Shown here: in pieces, positions 29,103-40,800 of the stretch | Position numbering within the stretch: the first letter of the stretch is position 1 | Layout of the letters: the number at the start of each line of letters is the position of its first letter | NCBI GenBank assembly: GCA_006386115.1 | Contig: VFIW01000012.1 | Location: 248,001-312,000 of the forward strand | Direction of reading: 5' to 3' | DNA: 64,000 bases | DNA from: Globisporangium splendens | Lineage: Eukaryota; Oomycota; Peronosporomycetes; Pythiales; Pythiaceae | The notes under the pieces: generated by a model | The model's database searches: none | What the model was told of the DNA's origin: nothing | Seen by the model: the letters and a program-made list of their open reading frames with translations, nothing else | Program-made: the position numbers and the translations under genes

Positions 29103-32100
29103 TCAACTAGAGATAAGCTGCTCGTAATATTGTCGAACCAGAGCTACACATGCGTCTGCGTCCTGTACAACGAAAAAGAGTTTTTCAGTCTTCTTCCGTG
29201 GCGTTGTCGCATCTCCTTGGGCTTCCACCGGTTGCATTGTCATTACTTCGCCATCTCCATCGCTGTTGGGACTAGTGGCTTCCGATCCAGCATCACTGGC
29301 TTCTTTACGGGTGGCATCACTCTCTTGAGAAACCGCACTGGACACCTGAGATTCGTCACCTTCGACACGAATTTCCTTCTACAGCACAAAAACATAGAGC
29401 AGAGACAAGCATAAGTAAAAAGTACTCGGCCAGTTGGTGCACTCACAGGACTGTAGAAAAGTTTACCTTGAAGTGGAAGACGATCAGGTTCTGGATTGAC
29501 TTTTGGGTCGTGATCTTGACAAGCGAGTCCAGCATGCGGCTTTGCTCCAAGACCGCATACCCTTCTCGCTTGGACGCCCATGCATTCAGGACAAAGATCG
29601 AAGTAGGTGTAACCACGACATCTCGTTCCCCCACTTTGTCAAGACTGGAGCCAGCAGGAACGGGCTCGCCGCTTGCAACTTCACTTCGCGGCGAAGGTTT
29701 GTATTGTGCCGCTGTGTAAAACCGAAAGTCTTTGAACGAGCCATTGGTGTCTCTCTTCCAGTGTCCAAGATTCACGTATGTGATGCCATTATCGTCCTCG
29801 ATCATGTGGTCACTCTCGAGCTCATCCTCCTGCTGTTCGTCCTCTGTGCCTGTTCCCTTGGCAGAAACACCGGACGAAGTCGCTGAAGTGGACGATGACA
29901 GTGATCGGCGTCTCGATGTCAAGCGCGACGCGACTGACACTGCTTTGTCTAATAACGTACTCCCAGTCCGAAGCGGAGTGTTGCTTGGCGCGGAAAAGAT
30001 CGAGCCACCTGGTAAGCGGAAGTTCCCACTGTTGGTGCGACTACCTGCCATTTGGTCCTCATTCATCTCATCGCTCGCTTCACTTTTCCCAGACGTACTA
30101 TCAGGTGGTACCAACGACGATTTGGTTTCTTCAACGGGGAGCGTTCGACAACTTTCGCTCGCTTCACTGTAAGGACCCCATCCAGCGTCGCTACTGCAGC
30201 CACGAATGCGGAACAAATACGGTGTGTTCGGCATCAAATTGGGTACCGTATACTTTAACGTATCGGCTTCGATTTCTTGGTTGGCGTTCCACCACATCGC
30301 GGCCAGCCGATTCTTTGAATACTGGATCTGGTACTTTGTGATGCCAATGTCATTGATCGAATCCCACGTTACTGCGATCGAAGTTGAAGAGACAGGGAAC
30401 ACTTGCAGGATTTTTGGTGCCACATGGACCACAACTGCTCGCGGAAGAGGAGTGCTGCTAGTGCTATTGGTATCTGTGGTCACTGTACTGCTGCTTGCGG
30501 TGGATTTGGCGCCACTTCCAGAAAAGAAAGATGACACCATCGACTTAGCTTGCTCCGGTAATGGGAACGAGGTTGGTGGCGTGACCGACAATGGTTCGTC
30601 ATCGACACTGTCGTCGTCTTCAGTGTACTCTGGTAGACGCTCAAGAACAACTGCGCCTTCCGGAGTATTTTCAAACGCCCACACACCAGCATCATCTTCT
30701 TCGCTTCCTGCATCACTCACGTGTTGAACTTCGTCAACGTCCTCCTTGCCATCTCCTCGTACGCACGCATCATCATTCGATATCCGCACAAAGATCTGAT
30801 TCGTTCCAGGAGCTACTAACCTCTCTGTGCACTTGATAACAGCCCCCTTCTCCAGCACAATGTCAAGCTTCTCGGCATCAAATGCAGGTCTTTTTCTGGC
30901 TCGTAATGAAATTGTGACTCTGTAGTAAAACAAACCGCGCTCCACAATCTCAGGGCATGCTCCCGGGATGAATACCGGCTCGGCATTACTGTGATCACAG
31001 GTTGGGCGGCTCTCTTCTGTCGAATCTATCGCGCCAGCTCCGCCATCCTCGCTGCTGTCGTCTGTTGAATCCTCGAGCGTGCTGATCGGATTACTGGATA
31101 AGCTGTACGGTCCCCATTTCTCGCCATTCCCACAGCGAACGCGGAATACAAACGATTGACCAGGATCCAAGCCAACCATCATGCCGTTCGTGAGCTCCGT
31201 GATACCCGTCACACTGAGATCACTTGAGGATCCATCTTGCTGCTTCATAGTCACCGATACCCACGGGTTGAAATTGAATTCCGATTGCTTGGCGTACTGC
31301 AAGTGATACCGAATGTTTGGAAGCGGAAGCTTGTTCCACGCGATGCCGATGGAATGGCGAGTCGCGCTCACCAGTGTTGGCGCCAGCGGTGGCAACGAAA
31401 TCGCATCAAACGTCTCCATGGCTTTTTTCTTGTTTGGGTTCTCAAACCGAAGCACCACAGGTCGTCTTGCGTCCTTCACTAGCTCGATGACACTTAGAAA
31501 CGCTACATTCGCCATGCTCTGTCCATTGATAGACACTAACAAATCCCCACGCTCCATTTGCTGGCTCTCGGAAGCTTGGCTTTCTGGCACGATGCTATCG
31601 ACAACCGCTTGAAATACCTTGTTGTTTTTAGATTTCTGTAGCAGAATCCCCATCGAGCCTCGCTGAAAGACGACTTCCTTGTACGCAAGACTTTTTTCAA
31701 GAGCCTCGCGCGTTCGCAAGCAAACTTCGACCCATTCTTCTTCCCCAACAAGTCGTTCTTCTGTGAGTCCATCGGTTACGGTGCTCACTGGGACTGGTGA
31801 AGTCAAATGTGGACTGCTTTTCGAACGCGACGATGAGTTCGCTCCCTGAGAAACGGCATCCTTTGCTGCCGACGTGAAACTCTGGAAGCGTTGCGAAAAG
31901 CTCGTGATCGTCGCACTTGGTTTCGGTTTCGGGGGTAAACTGCTGTGTTCCGGCTGGGTAGGCGTACTGCTTGCAGTTGAAGCTGAAGACGTTGAAGATC
32001 CTGCTTCGGACTCATTATTGCTGCTGCCATCATCACTTTGCGCGCTGCGAAGACGAGTCAGACCAATCTTCGAGAATAATTTGAAGCCTCCACTCGACGA

Positions 32101-34296
32101 GCTCGTCGGCGGATGAGCAGGTTCAGCATGCACCAGCAACTGCTCTTGTGTGAAGGTATCCATGGTTACGATTTCTTTCTTGAGCTCGTCAAAGCCACCA
32201 TCCAATCGACTGATGTGCTCGAATCCCTTTTGAAGAAACATGAGCACCAGTCGGGTCACTGAGATATGCTCATAGTGCAGCTTCCTCGCTCCAGTTCCTG
32301 CTTGCTCGCGACTGATAATATCATTTGCTCCTCCTCCTGGGAATCCGGGGCTCGTTGGCAAATCCAATCCACCAGACGATGCCGTGGCTAATGGTGGTGG
32401 TTGCACTTCCACGTGTAGTTTCTTCTCGCCCGAGATGTTTCGCGCGAGACGCGAGATCGTGTCAAACGCGATGTTGTTGGATTTGGGCTCGCTTGGTGAC
32501 GGACCTGCAGGACCAACAAAACAGAAATGGCAACCTTTCATGCGCGAGAAGCCTTTGAGCAGCACGGATAGCGCGTCAGGACTGCCAACGACCTCGGGGT
32601 CGATGTGGTACGACAGACTCAAGTGACATTGTCGGTACTGCTCAACGGGTCGGCAGTCGAGCACGATGAAGAAGACTGACGACGCCGAGAGGCTCTTCTC
32701 GGTGGAAAACGACGCACCTCTCGCTAACGGTGACAGCAACGGGTTCATGCTGTCGTCAGCCTTAGGTATCGGCGGTCGTACGAGCTTCGCGTAAGCAGGC
32801 GACTTTGCAGAGATCCGTTGCATTAGATTCTCCACCAGCTCGTCGGGGTACACCTGCATGCTGGACGCGCTAGACAGTTGACGTAGGTATGGGAGCATGC
32901 TCTCCTTGTAGCCGCCATAGCACACGGAATACAGATCGCGCTCAAACGATCGCGGTGTGGTCTTGGAAAGCGCTAACGCTGCTTCGCAGACTGCTTCAAG
33001 CTCCGCACGTGATTTAAGAGTGATGCTGCTCAATACTTGCGGCAGCATCGCGATCTCTGCGCTCATGATCACTTCCTTGTTCGCCGCGACCATCGCGTAC
33101 GCCACGAAATGCATCAGGAACGGGTCTTCTTCGAGGAGAAAGAAATCCCAAAGCATAAACACCAACTCTGGTTGTAGATTGCGTGCAAAGAGCGTCATGA
33201 ACCATGGCGTGACGTACAACTCTGGGGTCATGTCGTGCTGATCCAAGTAGTGGCACAGCTTTGGGTCGTGGTAGAGCATTAGCAGCCGATACAGTTGGAA
33301 CGAGCACTGCAGCGACTTGAACTCGCGGTCGACAAACACTTGCGGCAGGAACTTGTCTATCATCGCGTAAAAGCATTGGAAGACGATACCCTCGGGCATC
33401 GGTGGGTCGCGCTCGAGGATCAAAAACGGCGCCAGCACCTCGTTCATGCCCTGTTTGTACCGAATGTTGCGGCATTTGCAGTAATATGTGAGGATCTTCG
33501 TGACCAATTCGACGGTCTCGGGCTGCTTGAAGTACGGATCGTTGCCTCGCGTGCGAATCGCATCGGCCGAGATCACCTTTTGGTTCTCGAGGTCTTCTTC
33601 GACTTGCAGGATCGACTGGTCGAGGTACAGCCGCTCGCTTCGCGCGACGCCGAGCAGCTCTTTCCAGACACTTGAGCGCATGTGTGCCGGCACCCCACCC
33701 AGCGAGCGGCAGATGACACCGATGATGAAGTGATCCGGACGGCGCTTCAGCATCTCCTTCTCAAGCTGGTTCTGGAAAAGCTCCATCTCTTTCGCGCGCA
33801 ACAGCCCTTGCCTCAGAACACGCTGCTCATCGCTCTCCTCTTCTTCCTGCACGGCATCGATCTTTTCGTCTGCAGCAGCATCAGGTTCATGTACGCTAAC
33901 TCGCTTCAACGCAACTGGCTTCCCACAGCCGTCAGCACTGCGCTTCTCATCCGTATGCTTCTGTTTCTCCACAGCTGCAATGGCATCACGCTCATCTGTG
34001 TTCCCACCGCATATCGCATCGCTCGAAACACCCACAGTCGTTGCATTCAGTCGATCCGCCACATTAACCTCCTTCACAACCCCATTCTTCTTCTCCTCGA
34101 CGCTCTGCAGCAGCGCAAACGGGTCCACATCTCGATCTTGCGTCGTCGCAGCCGGCGGCACTGCTGCAGTCTCCATCCCCTGTACCAATTCTTCCGCATC
34201 GCGCAGCACAGCATCAGCGCCTTCACTCTCATTGCGCGCTTGTGTCTGCGCTATTGTGCTGACATCAGCCGCTGCGGCGAGGACGGAGGCGTCCAT
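29103..34296 (-). CDS. TBC1D23-like protein with TBC, rhodanese, PDZ and two FN3-like domains (2 exons, 1701 aa)
   Basis: Exons 29467-34296 and 29103-29378, joined in phase 0 across an 88-bp intron. The start is the ATG at 34296 (MDASVLAAAADV); the frame upstream has only GTG. TBC domain about 193-410 (GVPAHMRSSVWKELLGV), with arginine finger ISADAIR (Arg248) and glutamine finger RYKQGMNE (Gln282). A rhodanese-like domain about 530-740 (FIVLDCRPVEQYRQCHLSL, ISRLDGGFDELKKE) lacks an evident active Cys. PDZ about 880-975 (GILLQKSKNNK, GDLLVSINGQSM). FN3-like segments follow (SIGIAWNKLP...; SIAVTWDSIND, YLFRIRGCSSDAGWGPYSEA). The end (LVKITTQKSIQNLIVFHFK, FFVVQDADACVALVRQYYEQ) resembles the C-terminal domain of TBC1D23, which links golgin-captured vesicles to the WASH/FAM21 machinery at the trans-Golgi. 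The PDZ/FN3 insertion is unusual. Confidence 0.88.
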
Positions 34297-35034
34297 ATAT
34301 AGAGAGAATATATACACACGCGCCTTCCTTCCTGTTGTCTGGGGGCGGAATGGAATGCGCGTGTGGGAGTCACAGGCGGGTTCAGTCTGCTTTTATACTG
34401 CGTTTTTGTATAGTGCGTAGAAGACAGGCAGGCGGCAACTGAGGATTGTCCCGAATGCAAAACGATCTGTTGTTTTCCATTCGGGACAGAAAGTAAACAC
34501 ACTTTCGGCGAATCAAAATGTGAGATGAAGGAAAAGAGGGCTGGGACTGGAGGGAAATGATTTTAGCCAATCACTGCGAGACAAATGTGGAGAACAAAAA
34601 GAACCCAAGATGGCTACATTTTGGTGATGACAGTGAGCAGTTGCAGTGATTGAGTGGGATCGTTGCGAGTGCAAAGAGTATCGGAGACGCTTTAAAACAC
34701 GCGGATCTGATGATCGACGGTAGCGCCGACCTGCCGGCGTTACATCCACGCTGCCTCCATCCTCGTCCAAGCTCAGCAATACTGGCAAATCGTCTCCCAG
34801 TGTTGGATGCGCAGCCCATGTGCTCCTTCTGCCTACTGATGTAAATTAGCTTCCGTTGCATGATTATCGGGTGGAAAGGCAGCGTATGAAACGTGGACTA
34901 TAGCACTCTGCAGTTGGGCTCTGGGCGGCAATGTATGGGATATTATTGTTAAGTTCTGAGTGTTGATGAGGGAGTAATGTTCGTGCAGCATGTCGATTTT
35001 CTCTTAATGAAGAATGACAGAACTTTGACGCTGC
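34297..35034. other. intergenic upstream of the TBC gene, no gene seen
   Basis: TATATATA-type sequence at 34293-34315, just 5' of the TBC start, may be its core promoter. The rest shows no convincing frame. Confidence 0.4.
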
Positions 35035-37581
35035 CTAGTTAAATAGCTTATTTGGCGCGGTGTACCTGCGCTGCGGCAAGACGACCGTTGCTTGATACAC
35101 GAAAGGATCATCCACTGCTCCCGTTCCGTTGATCTGGCCTTGAGCAGCACACTGCTTCAAACACATTGACTCAATGTGGAACTCACCTAAAGGATGCTTG
35201 ATCCGCGTCTCATCATCATGTAGAGTGCATTGAAGGAACACTTTTGGAAAGCTCTGGTCTCCCAAGAGCATTTTCGCGACACGGTGCACATCGAGCCCCT
35301 CTTGGATCGAAGGCTCTTTGCGTTTGCTGAGGATCACGGCTGCGACCACACCAAGCAACAGCACGCTGCACACGCCAATCGATAGCAGCGCAGATTGCAG
35401 TGGGATTCTCGCTTGCAGCTTTGTCGCAACGCGACTTCCAGCAAACGCGAGTGTTTCGACATCACTGCTTTGATACCAAGTATCACGTAACGCAGCGTTC
35501 TGGAAAAGGAAAAACAGCGCGGACGTGTATGCTTCTTGCAGCCCGTGCTCCATATACCACCGGTTGCTTTCAATACGTTTGGTAAGCGTTTCGACTGCAT
35601 CCGAACACCTCCCATCGATCTCCCACGACGCGTTGTTGTTCTTGATGTTTCGCTGAACAAGAAGATCGCTTGTCAGGGACGTTGAGAGCATCACGAGCGG
35701 GGTCCACTGCGATCTGATTCCTTCGAACGGACCGAGGGCACTCAGCGGCAAATGGTCTTCCCCTACGACAAGGTACCGCGACTCATTCCCGTCGAGTCGG
35801 TAGCTCAGTCCATTACAGCCATTTGCTTCTGAGACGTTGCAAACCGCATTGAATCGTGCCGCAACGTCGTGGGTCTTCCACGCGAGTCGACCGAGCGTAA
35901 TGGTCTGATACTTTCGGATGTTCGTGAAATGGCCGATTTGTGTCGCAGGGTTCTTGGAGACTGGATTCAACACCATGGAATCGGCGACGATACGTTTCCC
36001 CAAGCTGTACACGAGCATAGAGGTGTTCAACCGCCGTTGGCACATGTGCCCATGCAAAAAGTCGATTGTAACGTCTTCGGTGCCCGAGTCGTACTCGCAG
36101 GATGCGAAGGCTTGCACTTGTGGTGCGGTGCTTTTCTCCAAAGTACGCCGCTTGGTGCCCTGCGCGCGCGCCTCGCTGTCCTTGATGAGGCATGAGGTCG
36201 TACCGCACTCCGTCATGGTCGCGACATCGTACTTGGCTGTGACGCTCGAGTTGCTTTGTGGTGACGCTGGTTTATTGTCGTCGTCGGCAACCTCAAACAG
36301 TCCGATTCCCGACTCGCCTAGCGTACGCTTCATCGCTCTCGCTTCGTACGGGATATCGATCGTCACGGCATCGAACACGAGATCGCGCGATATGTCAAAG
36401 TGCGTAAAGTTGAGCGTGACCTCGTCGACCGAGTAGTTGAGTGCTCTGGCCTGGACATGCAGTGATGAGTTGAGCATCATGCCCGCAGCGTAGAGGAACC
36501 CATCGAGGTCGCCTGCGTGCTCCGTTGCCGTCGTGCTCCACAGGAACTTGTCGTACGAGCTGTTGATATTGCCGCTGAGCATGGTCCACGGCAGGATGGC
36601 TTCCGAGATGACCATACTATGTAGCAGCAGATTCGCACCCATCCGCATCTCAAACGGCAGTGGCGCTCGTGTAGTTCCACTAGAATGCGCTCCTGCTCTC
36701 AGGACCTCACCGATGTTCACTTGCACCGACTTCGTCGGTGGCAGCCCCTGCGGTAGCATGTCTTTCAGCCACGCGGTATTGGGGAACGAGTGCACGGCTA
36801 AGACACCGAGCCACTCGCCATTGCCTCGACACTGGTTGGTGCCATTCTTCACGGCAGTTGACTCCATTGCCGTGCGGAGGATTGTTTCAGTCGACGGTCT
36901 CAGCTGATGTGGATCTGTCGCTATGCCTTGAAGCAGGACGGCAGTGTCCACACTTCCAGCCGTGCTGGCATCTGCAGAAAGCAAATCCGATGCGACCACG
37001 ATCGGAGACAGACTCGGCGGTAACAGCTGAACATTCAAGCTGCTGAAGGCACTCGTCAGCAGCGTCACAAACCCCGCCTGGAGAGCTATGAGCACGATCT
37101 TCCACTGCATCGAGTCGTCGTAGAGGCAGAACTTCGTCGCGAACACCAAGTGCATCACGGGGAGCAGCATCGTCACGCAGAGCTCAAAGGGCTTCGCGAC
37201 CACCGACGCCACCGTACCCGAGTAAAAGTTGTAGTCGTTGACGAGCTCACGCTCGGCGTCATCGCTCCAGTTGCCCTCGATGGTCTTCACGGGGACACCG
37301 CGCGCAAACACGACGATCAGCGTCAACAGCGTCGCGACAACCACCGACGTGAACAGCAGGACGCGCGCTTTACGAACTTGGATCGAGAGCGGCATGTGAG
37401 GCGATGGCGCTAGGTCAACCATGTCTCCCATGATTGCAGTCGATCGTAATGGGGAGAGCGGGATGTCGATGCACTGTGTTACGACACGGAAAGCCACATC
37501 GCGTAACGACGGCGGTGTGTGCAGCCACGAGCGATAGCTACTGATGACGCTGTCGCTGTCGTCGCAATGGTGCGCCGCCAT
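35035..37581 (-). CDS. multi-pass membrane protein with large extracytoplasmic region, unknown (848 aa)
   Basis: Single exon. The first ATG in frame is at 37581 (MAAHHCDDSDS); upstream only GTG/TTG starts exist. A short N-terminal part is followed by three hydrophobic segments (VLLFTSVVVATLLTLIVVFA; ELCVTMLLPVMHLVFATKF; IVLIALQAGFVTLLTSAF). About 560 polar residues follow with many N-glycosylation sequons and Cys (CEYDSGTEDVTIDFLHGHMC, CNVSEANGCNG). A last transmembrane helix (LLSIGVCSVLLLGVVAAVIL) precedes a ~75-residue cytosolic tail. This layout suggests a cell-surface protein with a long ectodomain. I do not recognise the family; probably oomycete-specific. Transcribed divergently from the AVL9-MORN gene. 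Confidence 0.8.
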   Translation of the reverse strand: MAAHHCDDSDSVISSYRSWLHTPPSLRDVAFRVVTQCIDIPLSPLRSTAIMGDMVDLAPSPHMPLSIQVRKARVLLFTSVVVATLLTLIVVFARGVPVKTIEGNWSDDAERELVNDYNFYSGTVASVVAKPFELCVTMLLPVMHLVFATKFCLYDDSMQWKIVLIALQAGFVTLLTSAFSSLNVQLLPPSLSPIVVASDLLSADASTAGSVDTAVLLQGIATDPHQLRPSTETILRTAMESTAVKNGTNQCRGNGEWLGVLAVHSFPNTAWLKDMLPQGLPPTKSVQVNIGEVLRAGAHSSGTTRAPLPFEMRMGANLLLHSMVISEAILPWTMLSGNINSSYDKFLWSTTATEHAGDLDGFLYAAGMMLNSSLHVQARALNYSVDEVTLNFTHFDISRDLVFDAVTIDIPYEARAMKRTLGESGIGLFEVADDDNKPASPQSNSSVTAKYDVATMTECGTTSCLIKDSEARAQGTKRRTLEKSTAPQVQAFASCEYDSGTEDVTIDFLHGHMCQRRLNTSMLVYSLGKRIVADSMVLNPVSKNPATQIGHFTNIRKYQTITLGRLAWKTHDVAARFNAVCNVSEANGCNGLSYRLDGNESRYLVVGEDHLPLSALGPFEGIRSQWTPLVMLSTSLTSDLLVQRNIKNNNASWEIDGRCSDAVETLTKRIESNRWYMEHGLQEAYTSALFFLFQNAALRDTWYQSSDVETLAFAGSRVATKLQARIPLQSALLSIGVCSVLLLGVVAAVILSKRKEPSIQEGLDVHRVAKMLLGDQSFPKVFLQCTLHDDETRIKHPLGEFHIESMCLKQCAAQGQINGTGAVDDPFVYQATVVLPQRRYTAPNKLFN

Positions 37582-37879
37582 TCTTGTCCTATCGATGTCT
37601 TGTGGACGCGCAGTTTGAAGGAATGCGGGGTCATCCCATCGCTGTCCTTTCCAAGTTGAAGTGGAGCTCTTTGCTCCAGAAGACCCCAACACTCGGACCT
37701 ACCAGCTTTTACCCAATCACACGTCAATAGGCAGTTATATATGCATTTAATTAGCTAAAAATAAACTGCAGGTGATAATTTATGGCCAATAGTATGATGA
37801 GAAGCAGCATTTTCTTTTTTTCTGCAGCACCACAGTGTGTGAACCTGCAAGACCGACAGCAACAATACGTGGAAAAGCG
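37582..37879. promoter_or_regulatory. bidirectional promoter region
   Basis: 298 bp between two divergent start codons. It is AT-rich, with TATATATGCATTTAATTAG near 37737 and a CCAAT box (GGCCAATAG) at 37782-37790. Assigning these to either gene is inference. Confidence 0.5.
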
Positions 37880-40800
37880 ATGAGCGCGTCGCCGCCGCGG
37901 TTCGTGCTAGGCGTCGTGCGCGCGCACCGCTGGAGCGCCGGTTGCAGCGACAGCAGCAGCACCAACTCCATCAAAGACGACGTCGAGTTCTTTCTGCCTA
38001 CGGTCGAGGACGAGGCTTCGGAGCCGCCGCTCGTGAGCAAAGCGGAGCTGCTCGCATGCGGACGAACTCTCGTCGCGTCGCGTGGGAGCGCCGGCCCCAC
38101 GAGCGGCAGCACTGCCGCGATCTCAGGGGGCTTTCTCGATGAGGATGACGCGCGCTGCGGGGTGTTGGAGAGCGATGACGACGAGGAGGAAGAGATCTTC
38201 AATCGCGACATGGACGCCGTCTTCCGCGATCTCAACCTCGGCCACGCCGACGACCTCCGTTCACCGAATCAGAGAAAGCGCCATGCAGACGAGAGCGGTA
38301 TCTTTTTCCGTTTGCCAGCGTCATGCGACGTCAAATCACTGAGCGTCATGGGTGTGGCGGTGCCAGATCCAAAGTATAAGCGGACGTATTACGTGCAACA
38401 GGACGTGCGGTTCCTCGTACTTTTCACGAACGTGCCGTTCCACGCGTATGTGCGCAGCAAACTGGCCGATGTCGCGATGGAATTCTTTGCACAGGAGAGC
38501 GCGCTGGTGAGTTACGAGTCGCTTTCCCGTTTGTATCGAACCCTAGTGCATGGCGAGTCTACAAACTTTGCAGAGCTCCCGTACCGCGAACTCTTTGTCG
38601 GATTGCCGATCGTCGCGCTTGCAAAGCAGCTTGCAGGTTCCGATCTCCTCACAACGCTGCGCGCGATTCTGCTGGAAGGTCGCGTGGTGTGCTATTCGTC
38701 GAATCCCAGCATTGCGTCGTCGGCCCCACTGGCGCTGCTCGCGCTGCTACCAGGTGTTCTCGCGACCACGAGCTCCGATTTGATGTCTCGCACGATCCAA
38801 GCGGTGATCTACCGACTGCGCCGGCACGGGTTGCCGTTCTCGCTTTTCCATGAGGATTTTATGCTGCAGCCGTGCTTCACAAGTGATCAAGAGCGAGAGG
38901 TATACGATACCAAGGGCTTCTTCGTCGGTACAAGCGACCCACTGCTTCTCAAACGTCCCACGGCGCGTCTCGACGTTATCGTGAACTTGGATCTGCATCA
39001 GCTCGTGACATTCCCTACGAAGACCACCGAACACGCACTGGTCTTTGGAGCAGGGGCAACGTCGGCATTCGTTGGACGGATCGACGAGAGATTTGGTCGC
39101 AACAGCAGCAGGACCGCCTCATCGTCGTCTTCCTCAGCAGCGTCGACACCGTCATCACCTTCGCCGTCCGCACCCTCGTCCTTATTCACGAAGCTTAAGA
39201 AGAAGGCACGAATTAGAAAGGCAGCCACAGCATCGCTGAAGCCACCGCCACCTGAACGGCCCATCATCTCCCACACGACGGCCTCGATGGAGTCAGCGCA
39301 TTCAGACTTGGACTATGTACTCGGCGCCTTCCAGACGTACTTTGAGTGTTTCCTCGACGAGGGCTCCAAGATCCTTTTTGATGGCACGGACCAACAAGAT
39401 CCGTACCACCCATCGATCCGCGCGTTGCTCGATGACCTCGTCGCGAAGCCGGTGTTTAGAGGTGAGCATACTTCGTTCTACGCTTCGTACGGACGCGCAT
39501 GGGTCCACGCGTGGCAGACCACCAACAACTACGACAACTGGATTGGCGCTCATCGGCTGGAGCAACGACGTCGCAGCAGTACGCTCAGCAGTCGCACATC
39601 AAGCGTCGCAAATACACCACAGCCGCAGGACGGATCGGCCGAGTACATGTACCCGAATGGCGACACCTACGACGGTATGTTCCAGAACGGCAAGCGCAAT
39701 GGCTTTGGCGTGTACGTTGAGTTTGTGACCAAGACGCAGTACGAAGGCGAGTGGCAGGACGACATGCGCCACGGCCAGGGCATCCTGAGCGCCAAGACCC
39801 ACGGATACATCTATGACGGCGAGTGGCGCCATGATATGCGCTGTGGTCGCGGCCACAGCTCGCTCCACAACGTGGAAAGCTACACGGGCGAGTGGAGCGA
39901 CAACCGCTTCCATGGAGTTGGTGTGTACACGAATTCCGACGGCGATGTGTACGACGGCGAGTGGCGCGGAGGCATCAAGCACGGTGTCGGCAAACTCACA
40001 TGCCGTCCGCCAGCAGCAAAAACAAAGCAGCATGACGATGATGATGGCGTGCAGCATGAATATGGCGGCTTGACGCAGTACACAGGAGAGTGGGTTAACG
40101 GCAAATTCCATGGCACGGGCACGGCGCAGTACGTGGACGGCACGACATACTCCGGCGGCTTTAGCGACGGCAAGCGCCACGGCCACGGCACGCTCGTGTG
40201 CGCGACATCGGGCGATCGGTACGAAGGCCAGTGGTGGAAAGGGTACCGCCACGGCGAAGGCATTTTGTTTTCCGCGAAATCGGGGACGACGAAAGAAGGA
40301 ACGTGGCGAAAAGACGAAGAAGTCGACAGCGACGGCAGCGTCTGGTTCATCGTGTATGCAAACGGTGACAAGTACACAGGCGCGTGTCGCCGCGGTCGGC
40401 CGTGGGGCGACGGTGTCTGCAAGTACGCGAACCAGTCGTCATACTCCGGCGCCTGGGTCGATGGTCTTCGTGAGGGCCACGGTGTGTGCGTCCACGCGGA
40501 CGGCACGATTCTCGAAGGCGAGTGGAAGAACAGCGTGTACGTGAAACCAGCAACGAGGAGGCCATCGACATTTGTGGACATCCCGCTGGATGTAGCGTCA
40601 GCCGTGGAGCGCAAGAAGCGCTTGCTGTCGGTGTTTTCGCAGCAGCACCCCGAAAGTGGCACCCATGTGCATGTGTATCCGAATGGCGACACATACGACG
40701 GAGAGTTTGCGAACGGCATGCGTCATGGCAAAGGTGTGTTCACGGAGCGCGCGACGGGCAATGTGTACGATGGCGAGTGGGTGTTCAATACCCGTCAGGG

